Assembly (NCBI GenBank): GCA_030066775.1
Contig: JASJAY010000054.1
Location: 1 to 36,736 of the forward strand
Length of the DNA: 36,736 nucleotides
Direction of reading: 5' to 3'
From: Planctomycetota bacterium
GTDB taxonomy: Bacteria; Planctomycetota; PLA2; JAEUHO01
The notes beneath the pieces were generated by a model, which ran no database searches, had not been told where the DNA came from, and saw nothing but the letters and a program-made list of their open reading frames with translations. The translations under genes and the position numbers were made by a program. Positions 16,268 to 23,938 of the stretch are shown one piece after another (position 1 is the stretch's first letter; each line of letters begins with the position of its first letter).

Positions 16268-17887
16268 ATGCGCTTGGCTGCCGTCTCGACCGTACTCCTG
16301 CTGCTCTTCGTTGCCGTGCCCACGGCCCGGGCCGAGGATCCGCCGGATCCGGTCCAGGCAGACGTCCAGGCGTGGTTCGATGCGAAGACGTCGGACGCGC
16401 GCGCAGCCGTCGCGATGCGGCTCGCGTTCCGCGGGGTCACGCCGAAGGCCGTGCACGCCGTCCTCCCGAAGATCCAGCGCTACGCGCACCCGGACACCGA
16501 CCAGGGCGCCGCGGGCAAGGTCGTCGAGTGGACACGCACGACGGGCAAGGACCGCACGCACACGATCTACGCGCGCGTGCCCGAGAGCTACGACGCGGCC
16601 AAGCCCACGCCCGTGCTGATCTGGCTGCACGGCGGCGTGCGTCGCGACAGCGACGGGGGCGGCGCGTTCGGCGCGAACGCCCTCGGTGAGCGCGCGGACG
16701 CCCACGGCTTCATCGTGCTCTCGCCGTCGGCCTACGCCGGCGTCGCCTGGTGGACGCCCGAGGGCGTCGGCCTCGTGCGCGGCGCGCTCGACGACGCCAA
16801 GGCGCGCTGGCACGTCGACGCGAACCGCGTGTACGTGTCGGGCTTCTCCGACGGCGGCAGCGGCTGCTACCACCTCTTGGCCCACGACCCGGACCCGTAC
16901 GCGGCGTTCCTGCCGATGATGGGCCACCCGGCGTTCACGCGCATGCTCGGGGGGCCCACGTACGCCTCGAACGTGCAGAGCCGTCCCGTGTTCGCCGTCA
17001 ACGGCGGCAAGGACCAGCTGTACCCGAGCGCGACGTTGAAGCCGCTCATCGACGGCCTCGAGCAAGCCGGCTGCGACATCACCTGGAAGGACCTGCCCGA
17101 GGCCGGGCACAGCCTGAACCACGTCACCGAGGTGTGGAACGAGCTCTGGGCGTTCGCCCAGGCGCATCCGCGAGACGCCGCCTCGGCCGAGCTGCGTTTC
17201 GCGTGCTGGGATCCGAAGCGGAACGGGCGGCTCGACTGGATCGAGGTGCTGCGCGTCGACCCGAAGGCCACCGGGGACACGAAGCTCGAAGCGAAGGAGC
17301 TCGCCCTGCCGCGCCGGGTCGTGCTCGGCGTGCGCCTCGACATGGCCTTCCAGGGCCCCGGCCTGCGCATCGCGAGCGTCGAGCCCGACTCCGCGGCGGA
17401 GGCTGCCGGCGTGCTCGAGGGAGACGTGCTGGTGAAGGTGGGGGACACCGCGCTCGGCGCGCCGGCCGAGGCGGTCGCGGCGCTGCGCAAGGCGCTCACG
17501 CTCACCGACGGCGGCGGCGAGCGCACGCTCTCCGTCACCGTCGAGCGCGAGGGCAAGACCGTCGCGCTCGAGATCGCGGCCCGCGTCCCCGACGGGGCGG
17601 CGGGCACCCGGCCGGCGGCGCTCGGGTACGACGTGCCCGTCGGCGTCGTGGTCGCCAAGCGCACGTCGCGCACGCGCATCGACCTGCGCACGCGGCACGT
17701 CGGTGCGCTCCGGCTGCACCTGTCGCGCGCGCTGGTGGATCTCGAGCAGCCGATCGAGATCTACGTGAACGGGAAACGCCGCTTCCGCGGCGTCGTGAAG
17801 CCCGACGTCGCGTACGCACTCGGGGAGATCCGACGCAGCGGAAGTGCGACACCGCACTACGAGGCGCCGCTCGTCCTGCGCCCCTGA
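16268..17887 (+). CDS. Secreted alpha/beta hydrolase with PDZ domain
   Basis: The start is ATG 16268, the first residue of a signal peptide (LAAVSTVLLLLFVAVPTARA); the frame is open upstream but overlaps cysS. The 539-aa product has an esterase-type alpha/beta-hydrolase domain (about 85-310): IWLHGGVRR oxyanion region, nucleophile S194 in VSGFSDGGSG, acid D249 in NGGKDQLYP and H281 in EAGHSLNH. A PDZ domain follows at about 360-440 (LRIASVEPDSAAEAAGVLEGDVLVKV). The last 80 residues form a beta-rich module (IEIYVNGKRRFRGVVKPDV) resembling the C-terminus of the hydrolase at 20201. It is probably a periplasmic or surface esterase or peptidase; the substrate is unknown. A terminator follows at 17958. 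Confidence 0.85.
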   Translation: MRLAAVSTVLLLLFVAVPTARAEDPPDPVQADVQAWFDAKTSDARAAVAMRLAFRGVTPKAVHAVLPKIQRYAHPDTDQGAAGKVVEWTRTTGKDRTHTIYARVPESYDAAKPTPVLIWLHGGVRRDSDGGGAFGANALGERADAHGFIVLSPSAYAGVAWWTPEGVGLVRGALDDAKARWHVDANRVYVSGFSDGGSGCYHLLAHDPDPYAAFLPMMGHPAFTRMLGGPTYASNVQSRPVFAVNGGKDQLYPSATLKPLIDGLEQAGCDITWKDLPEAGHSLNHVTEVWNELWAFAQAHPRDAASAELRFACWDPKRNGRLDWIEVLRVDPKATGDTKLEAKELALPRRVVLGVRLDMAFQGPGLRIASVEPDSAAEAAGVLEGDVLVKVGDTALGAPAEAVAALRKALTLTDGGGERTLSVTVEREGKTVALEIAARVPDGAAGTRPAALGYDVPVGVVVAKRTSRTRIDLRTRHVGALRLHLSRALVDLEQPIEIYVNGKRRFRGVVKPDVAYALGEIRRSGSATPHYEAPLVLRP

Positions 17888-17957
17888 CGCACGCCGTCGA
17901 GCGCTCGTGAACGAACGAGCACCGGCGCACGCGTTCGGCGCCGCACGACGGGGGCGT

Positions 17958-17983
17958 GCCGGACCCCCGTTTCCGGTTTTTTT
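17958..17983 (+). terminator. Rho-independent terminator after the hydrolase gene
   Basis: The stem CCGGA (17959-17963) pairs with TCCGG (17972-17976) around an 8-nt loop, with one flanking G-T wobble. It is followed at once by seven T (17977-17983). The T-run is striking in this GC-rich DNA. The element lies 71 nt after the hydrolase stop and would separate it from the sigma-54-driven lipoprotein gene. Confidence 0.65.
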
Positions 17984-18102
17984 CGAGGGCTTCGTGCGCT
18001 GGCGCACGGCTCCCGGAGGCCAGAAACAGGGCTTTCGGGCCCTCGGGTGTCGCAGAACCGCTCGGCGGGCGTGAGCTCCGGGCGACGCGCCGTTCGCGGC
18101 TG

Positions 18103-18117
18103 TGGCACGACCCTTGC
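18103..18117 (+). promoter_or_regulatory. Sigma-54 (-24/-12) promoter
   Basis: TGGCACGACCCTTGC matches the RpoN consensus TGGCAC-N5-TTGC at every fixed position with exact spacing. Transcription would start near 18129, giving a leader of about 85 nt before the lipoprotein start at 18214. RpoN promoters need an enhancer-binding activator; no activator gene is in the window. The match is visible in the sequence; function is inferred. Confidence 0.7.
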
Positions 18118-18213
18118 CATTCCTCCAGCGCCCGGATCGGGCTTCTCTCCCGCGACCCGCGGGGGAGTGATCCGGGGCCTTACGACGGAAAGACGATCTG
18201 GAGGAAGTCCGCG

Positions 18214-19068
18214 ATGGCAACGTCGATGGGATCGCGCTGCGTCCGCAGCGCGCCTGCGTGCACCGGCCGCATTCTGGGGACCGCGCTGCTCCTTGCGTGG
18301 CTCTCGGGCTGCAGCTCGCACACCGCCCCCGAGGCGTCGCAGGATCCCGTTGCGGCCGCCCGCGCCCTCCAGTCCAGAAACAGCATCGCTGCCGTGGCAC
18401 CGGCACCGGGTGAGCTCGTCTTGCGTGCACTGCTGGTCACGCCGGGCGCAACTGACGCGAACGGCGACGGGGAGGTGGACCCCGTCACCGACGAGAGCGT
18501 CACGCTCGCGAGCCGCCTGGCCGCTCCTCTCGATCTCGCAGGCGTCGCTCTCCATGACGCAACGGGCCCCCGGTACGTGTTCCCTGCCGGGGCCTACCTC
18601 CCGCCCGGAGGCGAGATCGTGGTGTCCGGCAGCGATGCACCTCTCTCGCTCGACGATGCAGGCGACCACATACGGCTCGTCTCCGCGTCGGGCGCCACGC
18701 TTCACGAAGTCGCATACACAAGCGCCGACGTAGTCAACGGGTACGCCTTCCCGGATCTCTCACCTGAAGGCCACTCCCCATCTCCCGCATTGACTACGTC
18801 GGCATCTCTTGGGCACGGCCGGGTACTCGGTGCTTTCGATTCGAACTCCCCCGGCACCTCGGTGGATGACTTGCCGCGTCGGCAGGTCGGAAGCCGTGCC
18901 TGGTCGTGCCCTCTTTCTTCCCCTCCCCCCACGTCCGATCTCGGACACGGTCGGGTATTCGGTGCATTCGAATCGAACTCCCCCGGCACCACGGCCCTGG
19001 GCGCGCTGCGTTGGTGTGCTCGAAGTCGTGCCCGGCCGTGTCCCGTTTCCATGGCCCACGCCGGGTAG
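18214..19068 (+). CDS. Lamin-tail-domain lipoprotein with repeat-derived C-terminus
   Basis: Start ATG 18214 has a strong GGAGG ribosome-binding site. The 284-aa frame begins with a lipoprotein signal (ILGTALLLAWLSGCSS; lipobox LSGC), so the mature protein is lipid-anchored. Residues about 65-180 match the lamin-tail (LTD) fold: ATDANGDGEVDPVTDESVTL, PLDLAGVALHDATG, FPAGAYLPPGGEIVVSG, DDAGDHIRLVSASG. LTDs are common in surface and extracellular proteins. After about residue 195 the frame is made of two repeat units, giving two copies of LGHGRVxGAFxSNSPGT 44 residues apart, and ends at TAG 19066-19068. That tail is probably repeat DNA read through rather than an evolved domain. A sigma-54 promoter precedes the gene. 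Confidence 0.65.
   Translation: MATSMGSRCVRSAPACTGRILGTALLLAWLSGCSSHTAPEASQDPVAAARALQSRNSIAAVAPAPGELVLRALLVTPGATDANGDGEVDPVTDESVTLASRLAAPLDLAGVALHDATGPRYVFPAGAYLPPGGEIVVSGSDAPLSLDDAGDHIRLVSASGATLHEVAYTSADVVNGYAFPDLSPEGHSPSPALTTSASLGHGRVLGAFDSNSPGTSVDDLPRRQVGSRAWSCPLSSPPPTSDLGHGRVFGAFESNSPGTTALGALRWCARSRARPCPVSMAHAG
18724..18803. repeat. 14-bp perfect inverted repeat inside the lipoprotein frame
   Basis: GCCGACGTAGTCAA at 18724-18737 is the exact reverse complement of 18790-18803, separated by 52 nt. It lies at the junction between the lamin-tail domain and the repeat-derived tail, directly before the first 101-nt unit. It could form a stem-loop in the mRNA or mark the edge of an insertion. 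Confidence 0.65.
18811..19043. repeat. Two 101-nt direct repeats with inverted ends
   Basis: Units at 18811-18911 and 18943-19043 align at a constant 132-nt offset without gaps. They share GAACTCCCCCGGCACC and ends resembling GGGCACGGCCGGG (left) and CCTGGTCGTGCCC or CCCGGCCGTGTCC (right). Within each unit the two ends are imperfect inverted repeats, so each can fold into a hairpin. The 31 nt between units are pyrimidine-rich. The look is that of a dispersed palindromic intergenic element duplicated in tandem. The 132-nt period is a multiple of three, so the lipoprotein frame stays open through both. Confidence 0.8.
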
Positions 19069-19079
19069 AGTGCGCCCCC

Positions 19080-20195
19080 GTGCGGGTGGCGCATCTCAAT
19101 ACGGCGAAGAGCTGGCGCGGCGGTGAGCAGCAGCTGCTGCTGCTGATGCGCGGACTCGCGGCGCAGGCGGAGGTCGGCGTCGAGCAGGTGCTGTACGCGC
19201 AGCCCGACAGCCCGCTCGCGTCGCGCGCCGAGGCAGCGGGGTTCCCGGTCGTCCCGCTGGCCGTGCGCAGCTCCGGCGACGTTCTCGCGTCGCGTCGTCT
19301 GCGCAAGGCGCTCGCGGCGGACCCCGTCGACGTGCTGCACCTGCACACGGCCCACGCGCACTCCGTCGGGGTGCGCGGCGCGCGGTTCCTCGGTGCGAGT
19401 CGCCCCGCCGTCGTGGTGACGCGCCACGTGAGCTACTCGATCTACCGCCACTTCCCGTGGCACCTCACGTGGTTCAAGTACACGAAGGGCATCGCGAAGA
19501 TCATCTGCGTGGCGGAGGCCGTACGCGACGCGCTGCGCAAGAACCGCCTGCCCGACGACCTGCTCGCCGTGGTGCACAACGGCGTCGACCCCGACGCGTG
19601 GCAGGCCGACGCGTCGGCGCGGGCGCGCATCCGGGACCGGCTCGAGGTGCCCGGCCCGGCGCCACTCGTCGGCACGGTCGGAGCGCTCACGCGCGAGAAG
19701 GACCAGCAGGCGCTGCTGGAGGCCTTCGCGCTCCTGGAGCCGGCGCGCAGCGGAGCGCGTCTCGCGATCGTCGGCGAGGGGCCGCTCAAGGGCGAGCTCG
19801 TGCACGCGGCAGCGAAGCTCGGCATCGCCGGCTACACCCACATCGTGGGCTTCCAGGAAGACGTCGCCGATTGGCTCGCGGCCTTCGATCTCTTCGTCTT
19901 CCCGAGCCGGAAGGAAGGCTTGCCGATGATCGTGCTCGAGGCGATGGCGGCGGGCCGCCCGGTCCTCGCCACGACAGCGGGCGGCATTCCCGAGCTCGTA
20001 CGCGACGGACAGGACGGCGTCCTGGTGCCGCCCGGTGACGGCGCCGCCTTGGCCGCGGCCCTGGCCGACCTGCTAGACGACGCGCCGCGCCGGCGCGCGC
20101 TGAGCGAGAGCGCGCGCGCCCGTGCGTGCGAGGCCTTCGACTACCACACGACCGCGGCGCGCGTGCTGGCCGTCTATCGCGAGGCGGTATCCTGA
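19080..20195 (+). CDS. Glycosyltransferase family 4
   Basis: The likely start is GTG 19080 (VRVAHLNTAKSWRGGEQQLL), giving 371 aa; the frame is open upstream only through repeat DNA. The protein has two Rossmann domains of the GT-B fold. The N-terminal half has the acceptor-side GGEQ and a LHLHTAHAHSVG block. The C-terminal half has VGTVGALTREKDQQALLEAF and the retaining GT4 EX7E motif in PSRKEGLPMIVLEAMAAGRP. GT4 enzymes transfer sugars from nucleotide donors in the synthesis of lipopolysaccharide, exopolysaccharide or glycolipids, on the inner face of the membrane. The hydrolase start follows 5 nt after its stop, so the two are co-transcribed. Sugar and acceptor are unknown. Confidence 0.9.
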   Translation: MRVAHLNTAKSWRGGEQQLLLLMRGLAAQAEVGVEQVLYAQPDSPLASRAEAAGFPVVPLAVRSSGDVLASRRLRKALAADPVDVLHLHTAHAHSVGVRGARFLGASRPAVVVTRHVSYSIYRHFPWHLTWFKYTKGIAKIICVAEAVRDALRKNRLPDDLLAVVHNGVDPDAWQADASARARIRDRLEVPGPAPLVGTVGALTREKDQQALLEAFALLEPARSGARLAIVGEGPLKGELVHAAAKLGIAGYTHIVGFQEDVADWLAAFDLFVFPSRKEGLPMIVLEAMAAGRPVLATTAGGIPELVRDGQDGVLVPPGDGAALAAALADLLDDAPRRRALSESARARACEAFDYHTTAARVLAVYREAVS

Positions 20196-20200
20196 CGCGG

Positions 20201-21547
20201 ATGCGAAGCCTGCTCCTCCTCGTTGCGCTCCTGCTCGCGCTCGTGCCCGCCGCGCCGCTCGAGGCGGCGGACGACCTCGACCGCAAGCAGAAGAAGGCAA
20301 TCGCAGACCTCGCTATGCGCTGGTTCGAGGCGCGCCCCAAGACCAAGTTCGAGAAGTGGGATCGCGCGAAGCGCCAGGCGCTCGTCAAGGAGGCGAAGGC
20401 GTTCGGCGCGATCCCCGAAAGCAGCCTCGGGGACGTGGTCGAGCTCATCTGGAAGGCGGTCAAGAAGAACGCGCTCAAGCCCAAGAACAACACGTTCCCC
20501 ACGCCGTACGGCAAGCCGGCCGAGTGGCGCCAGAGCGGTCGCGGCGGGGCGAAGAGCGGCCTCGTCATCGGCATGCACGGCGGCGGGGTGGGCGCCGGCA
20601 GCATGGACGAGGCCGCCGGCAAGTGGAAGCTGCCCAAGTGCCTGCACATGTTCCCGCAGGGCATCCGCCTGATCCACGACACGTGGAATTCGGTGCACGG
20701 CGAGCGCTTCTTGCTCACGCTGATCGAGCTCGCCAAGACGCGCTACGAGATCGACCCGGACCGGGTCTACGCCATGGGCTTCAGCATGGGCGGCACGGGC
20801 TCGTGGTTCCTCGCGGGCCGGCATCCGGACCTGCTCGCCGGCGCGATCCCCGCCCACGGCGTGTTGATGGCCGAGAAGGTCAAGCAGAAGGACCCCGACA
20901 AGATCGGTGGGTTCCAGCACGGCTTCGTGCCGAACGCGCGCAACCTGGCGGTCTACTTCTACACGGGCAGCGAGGACAAGAACTGCGAGCCAGGCACGTT
21001 CATCCACGGCTGGCGCGTGATCGAGGCGCTGAAGAAGGATGATCCCGACGGCTACAAGGACATCCGCTTCCAGCTGCACGAGGGCATCGCGCACAGCTTC
21101 CCGCCCGGTGAGCCGACCAAGGGCTTCAAGTACATCCAACAGTTCAAGCGCAACACGTTCCCCAAGACGCTGTTCTGGGAGTACGCCGAGGACTGGTGGC
21201 CGCAGGCCGACAACGAAGACAAGGTCGACCGGCTGTGGAAGCAGTGGTTCTACTGGCTCTACTGCCACTACCCGCGGGACCGCATGCAGGTCCGCGCCAC
21301 CCTGCGAAAGACCGAAGACGCGAACGAGATCGATCTCGACGCGACGATCGTCGACGCGATCGACTTCACGATCTACCTCAACCCCGAGATGATCGACGTG
21401 AACCGGCCCGTGATCGTGCGCTTCGGCGGCAAGGAGGTCTGGCGCGGCACGCCCAAGCCCGACCTCGTGACCGTCTTCGAGTCGCTCGATGCACGCGTCG
21501 ACCGGCGCATGGTGTTCGATCGCCGGATCGTGCTGGACGACGAGTAG
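20201..21547 (+). CDS. Secreted alpha/beta hydrolase (esterase/depolymerase-like)
   Basis: ATG 20201 starts a clear signal peptide (SLLLLVALLLALVPAAPLEA). The 448-aa product has an alpha/beta-hydrolase domain of the feruloyl-esterase / PHB-depolymerase type: IGMHGGGVG oxyanion region, nucleophile S195 in AMGFSMGGTGSW, acid D259 in GSEDKN, and H298 in GIAHSFPP. The C-terminal 80 residues form a beta-rich module (VIVRFGGKEVWRGTPKPDLV) like that of the hydrolase at 16268, but there is no PDZ domain here. It probably acts in the periplasm or outside the cell on an ester substrate. The gene lies 5 nt after the glycosyltransferase gene. Confidence 0.85.
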   Translation: MRSLLLLVALLLALVPAAPLEAADDLDRKQKKAIADLAMRWFEARPKTKFEKWDRAKRQALVKEAKAFGAIPESSLGDVVELIWKAVKKNALKPKNNTFPTPYGKPAEWRQSGRGGAKSGLVIGMHGGGVGAGSMDEAAGKWKLPKCLHMFPQGIRLIHDTWNSVHGERFLLTLIELAKTRYEIDPDRVYAMGFSMGGTGSWFLAGRHPDLLAGAIPAHGVLMAEKVKQKDPDKIGGFQHGFVPNARNLAVYFYTGSEDKNCEPGTFIHGWRVIEALKKDDPDGYKDIRFQLHEGIAHSFPPGEPTKGFKYIQQFKRNTFPKTLFWEYAEDWWPQADNEDKVDRLWKQWFYWLYCHYPRDRMQVRATLRKTEDANEIDLDATIVDAIDFTIYLNPEMIDVNRPVIVRFGGKEVWRGTPKPDLVTVFESLDARVDRRMVFDRRIVLDDE

Positions 21548-21553
21548 CGCGCG

Positions 21554-22216
21554 TCAGGCGCGCAACGACCGCACGAGCGCCAGGCACCGCGTGAGGATCG
21601 CACCGGCGAGCGTGCGCTTCGACGCGGTCGGCAGCCGCTCGCGCTTGCCGCCTTCGTCGATCCACGACGCCGCGCCGCCGCCCTTGCCGAAGTTGGCCGG
21701 GCTGTTGAGCACGATGGCGTCGAGGTGCTTGCGTTCGAGCTTGCGGCGTGCGCGCGCCGGGCCGCCCGTGACCTCGAGCGCGAAGCCCACGTGCACGCGA
21801 CGCCCCTTGCGCGCGCCCAGCGTCGCGGCGACGTCGGGCGTGGGCTCGAGGCGGAGCGTGAGCGCGCCACCTTCCCGCGCCGGCTTGCCCCGGCGACGCC
21901 GGCCCGGTCGATAGTCGGACGGGGCGGCGGCGAAGAGCACGAGATCGGCCCCCTTCACCGCGGCGCGCGTGGCGCGCAGCAGGTCGTCGGTCGATACCAC
22001 GGGCACGACCTCGACACCGGCCGGCGCCGTCAAGGTGGTCGGGCCGAGCACGAGCGTCACGCGTGCGCCGCGCGCCCGCGCGACCCGCGCCAGCTCGATG
22101 CCCATGCGTCCCGTAGAGGCGTTCGACAGGAAGCGCACGTCGTCGAGGTGTTCGCGCGTCGGGCCGGCCGTCACGACCACGGACAGATCCGACCAGGTGG
22201 GGGATGCCGGCGCCAT
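21554..22216 (-). CDS. coaB: Phosphopantothenate-cysteine ligase domain protein (CoaB)
   Basis: This 220-aa protein corresponds to the CoaB half of the usual bifunctional CoaBC. The signature near the N-terminus, VTAGPTREHLDDVRFLSNASTGRMG, matches the CoaB nucleotide-binding block TREPIDPVRFISNxSSGKMG; further family blocks are LFAAAPSDYRP and VGFALEV. CoaB joins 4'-phosphopantothenate to L-cysteine in coenzyme A synthesis. The CoaC decarboxylase half is absent here and must be elsewhere. ATG 22216 is chosen because the ligase domain starts just after it; the frame extends far upstream as a shadow of the divergent kinase gene. It is convergent with the hydrolase gene, 6 nt apart. Confidence 0.85.
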   Translation of the reverse strand: MAPASPTWSDLSVVVTAGPTREHLDDVRFLSNASTGRMGIELARVARARGARVTLVLGPTTLTAPAGVEVVPVVSTDDLLRATRAAVKGADLVLFAAAPSDYRPGRRRRGKPAREGGALTLRLEPTPDVAATLGARKGRRVHVGFALEVTGGPARARRKLERKHLDAIVLNSPANFGKGGGAASWIDEGGKRERLPTASKRTLAGAILTRCLALVRSLRA

Positions 22217-22285
22217 GGCGGCACCGTAGCGCGGGCGTACGGATCGGCCTACGGAACCCGGCACGGCCGCTCCTATCATCCGCCC

Positions 22286-23938
22286 ATGGCCACCTTCGCC
22301 GACGACACGCTGCTCGAGGTGCGGATCCCGCTCGAGGATCTCATCGCGGGTCTCTCGCGGCCGGAGGCGTTCGGCCTGGACGCGGGTGTGGTCGAGGTCG
22401 CCCAGACGCACATCAGCGTGGTCTTCCTCGCGGGCGACCGGGCTTACAAGGTCAAGAAGCCCACGCGGCTGTGGGGCCTCGTCGACTACGGCACGGTCGA
22501 TCTGCGACGTCACTGGTGCGAGGAGGAGGTGCGCTTGAACCGGCGGCTCGCGCCGGACGTGTACCTCGGCGTCGAGCCGATCGTGCGTCGCGACGGCGCG
22601 CTCTTCGTCGGCGGCGAGGGCGAGGTCCTCGAGCACGCCGTCGTGATGCGCCGGATCGACGAGCGCCAGACGCTCGCCGCGCGCTTGGCCCGGGGCGAGG
22701 CCGGCGAAGCCGACGTGCAGGCGGTCGCGCGCCTGCTCGCCCGCTTCCACGCGGCCAACCGGTTGCCCGCGCCCGAGGCGGGGGCCCCGTCGCTCGTCGA
22801 TCGCGTCGTACGCGCATTCGTGCGCGTCTGCTGGCAGAACTTCCAGGGCACGCCGATCGAGGGCAACCCGCTCTTCCCCGAGACGGCGCACGCGCGGCTG
22901 CGCGTGGACTTCGGCAAGCGGCTCGGCGCCGCGTACGACAAGATCATCGATCGCGTCGCGCGCGGCCTCGCCGTGGACGGCCACGGCGACATCCGCCTCG
23001 ACCACGTGCTCTGGACGGAGCGCGGCTGGATCATCATGGACTGCTGCGAGTTCGCCGAGGTCCTGCGCCACGTCGACCCGCTCTCCGACATGGCCTTCCT
23101 CTCCATGGACCTGCGCGCGAAGGGGCATGCGGGGTTGGCGCGGACGTTCGAAGCGGCCTACATGGAAGCAGCGGACGAGCGCGATGTCGACGCGCGGCTG
23201 ACCCTCCTGCCGCTCTATCGCGCCTACCGCGCCTTCGTCCGCGCGACCGTCGCGTACCACACGACGCGCCGGCCCGAGCTCGCGCCCGAGATCCGCACGC
23301 TGAAGACGGCGCGCGCGCGTGGCTACTTCACGCTCTGCTGGACGGAGGTGCGAAGGCCCGATCCGCTGCCGCTGCTCGTAATGCGTGGCACGTCGGGCAC
23401 GGGCAAGAGCCACGTCGCGGGCACGATCGCACCGTATCTCGACGCCGAGATCGTGCGCAGCGACGTGGTGCGCAAGGAGCTGCTGGGCCTCGCACCCACG
23501 GATCGCCCCGACGACGAGGCCAAGGGCACCGTCTACAGCAGCGCCGTGTCGGCGCAGACGTACGCGGAGCTGCTCGTCCGCGCGCGCGCCGCCATCGACG
23601 CGGGCCGCAGTGCGATCCTCGACGCGACCTACCTGCGGCACGACAGCCGCGCCGAGGCCGTGCGCGTGGCCCGGGAGCTGGGTGCACCTGTCGCCGTCAT
23701 CGAGGTCTGGTGTCCGCCCGACGTCGTGCGCGAACGACTGGCGGCCCGCGCGGCGAAGGGCGACGACGCCAGCGACGCGGACTGGGCGGTGTACGAGATG
23801 CAGGTGGCGTCCGACGAGCCGCTCACGGACGCCGAGCGTTCGCTTGCCGTGCGGCACGACACGCGCGACGACCCGCACGAGCTGCTCGTGAGCCTGCTTG
23901 CCGCACTCGATCGCCAGCTCGCCGAGGTCGAGGCATGA
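22286..23938 (+). CDS. Bifunctional APH-like kinase / P-loop kinase fusion
   Basis: This 550-aa cytosolic protein has two kinase-like parts. The N-terminal half (about 1-340) resembles aminoglycoside phosphotransferase-type kinases: VFLAGDRAYKVKKP holds the ATP lysine, GHGDIRLDHVLW the catalytic loop, and MDCCEF the metal Asp. The C-terminal half (about 365-550) is a small P-loop kinase with Walker A GTSGTGKSH, IVRSDVVRKELLG and AILDATYLRHDSR. The same two-part arrangement is known in many bacteria as an AAA/APH fusion of unknown substrate. Aminoglycoside resistance is not implied. The stop overlaps the start of the IMPase-family gene (ATGA), so a kinase and a phosphatase are translationally coupled. 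Confidence 0.85.
   Translation: MATFADDTLLEVRIPLEDLIAGLSRPEAFGLDAGVVEVAQTHISVVFLAGDRAYKVKKPTRLWGLVDYGTVDLRRHWCEEEVRLNRRLAPDVYLGVEPIVRRDGALFVGGEGEVLEHAVVMRRIDERQTLAARLARGEAGEADVQAVARLLARFHAANRLPAPEAGAPSLVDRVVRAFVRVCWQNFQGTPIEGNPLFPETAHARLRVDFGKRLGAAYDKIIDRVARGLAVDGHGDIRLDHVLWTERGWIIMDCCEFAEVLRHVDPLSDMAFLSMDLRAKGHAGLARTFEAAYMEAADERDVDARLTLLPLYRAYRAFVRATVAYHTTRRPELAPEIRTLKTARARGYFTLCWTEVRRPDPLPLLVMRGTSGTGKSHVAGTIAPYLDAEIVRSDVVRKELLGLAPTDRPDDEAKGTVYSSAVSAQTYAELLVRARAAIDAGRSAILDATYLRHDSRAEAVRVARELGAPVAVIEVWCPPDVVRERLAARAAKGDDASDADWAVYEMQVASDEPLTDAERSLAVRHDTRDDPHELLVSLLAALDRQLAEVEA

Larger units (their letters stand above)
17888..18213. other. 326-nt intergenic region between hydrolase and lipoprotein genes
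   Basis: No gene was recognised here. It contains a short hairpin (GCTCGT at 17903-17908 with ACGAGC at 17915-17920), an intrinsic terminator for the upstream hydrolase gene at 17958-17983, a consensus sigma-54 promoter at 18103-18117, and the ribosome-binding site GGAGG near 18201-18205 for the lipoprotein gene. Confidence 0.6.

Noticed and set aside
18836-18860. tRNA fragment suggested by GTTCGAATCG in the repeat units (minus strand)
   Set aside because: The stem does not pair and the motif is common to both 101-nt units, so it belongs to the repeat element.
22217-23878. Upstream extension of the CoaB frame
   Set aside because: It lies antisense to the kinase fusion. The ligase domain begins right after Met at 22216 and nothing recognisable precedes it.
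22286-23938. Aminoglycoside resistance gene
   Set aside because: The APH-like half is part of a widespread kinase fusion of unknown substrate, and no resistance-gene context is present.
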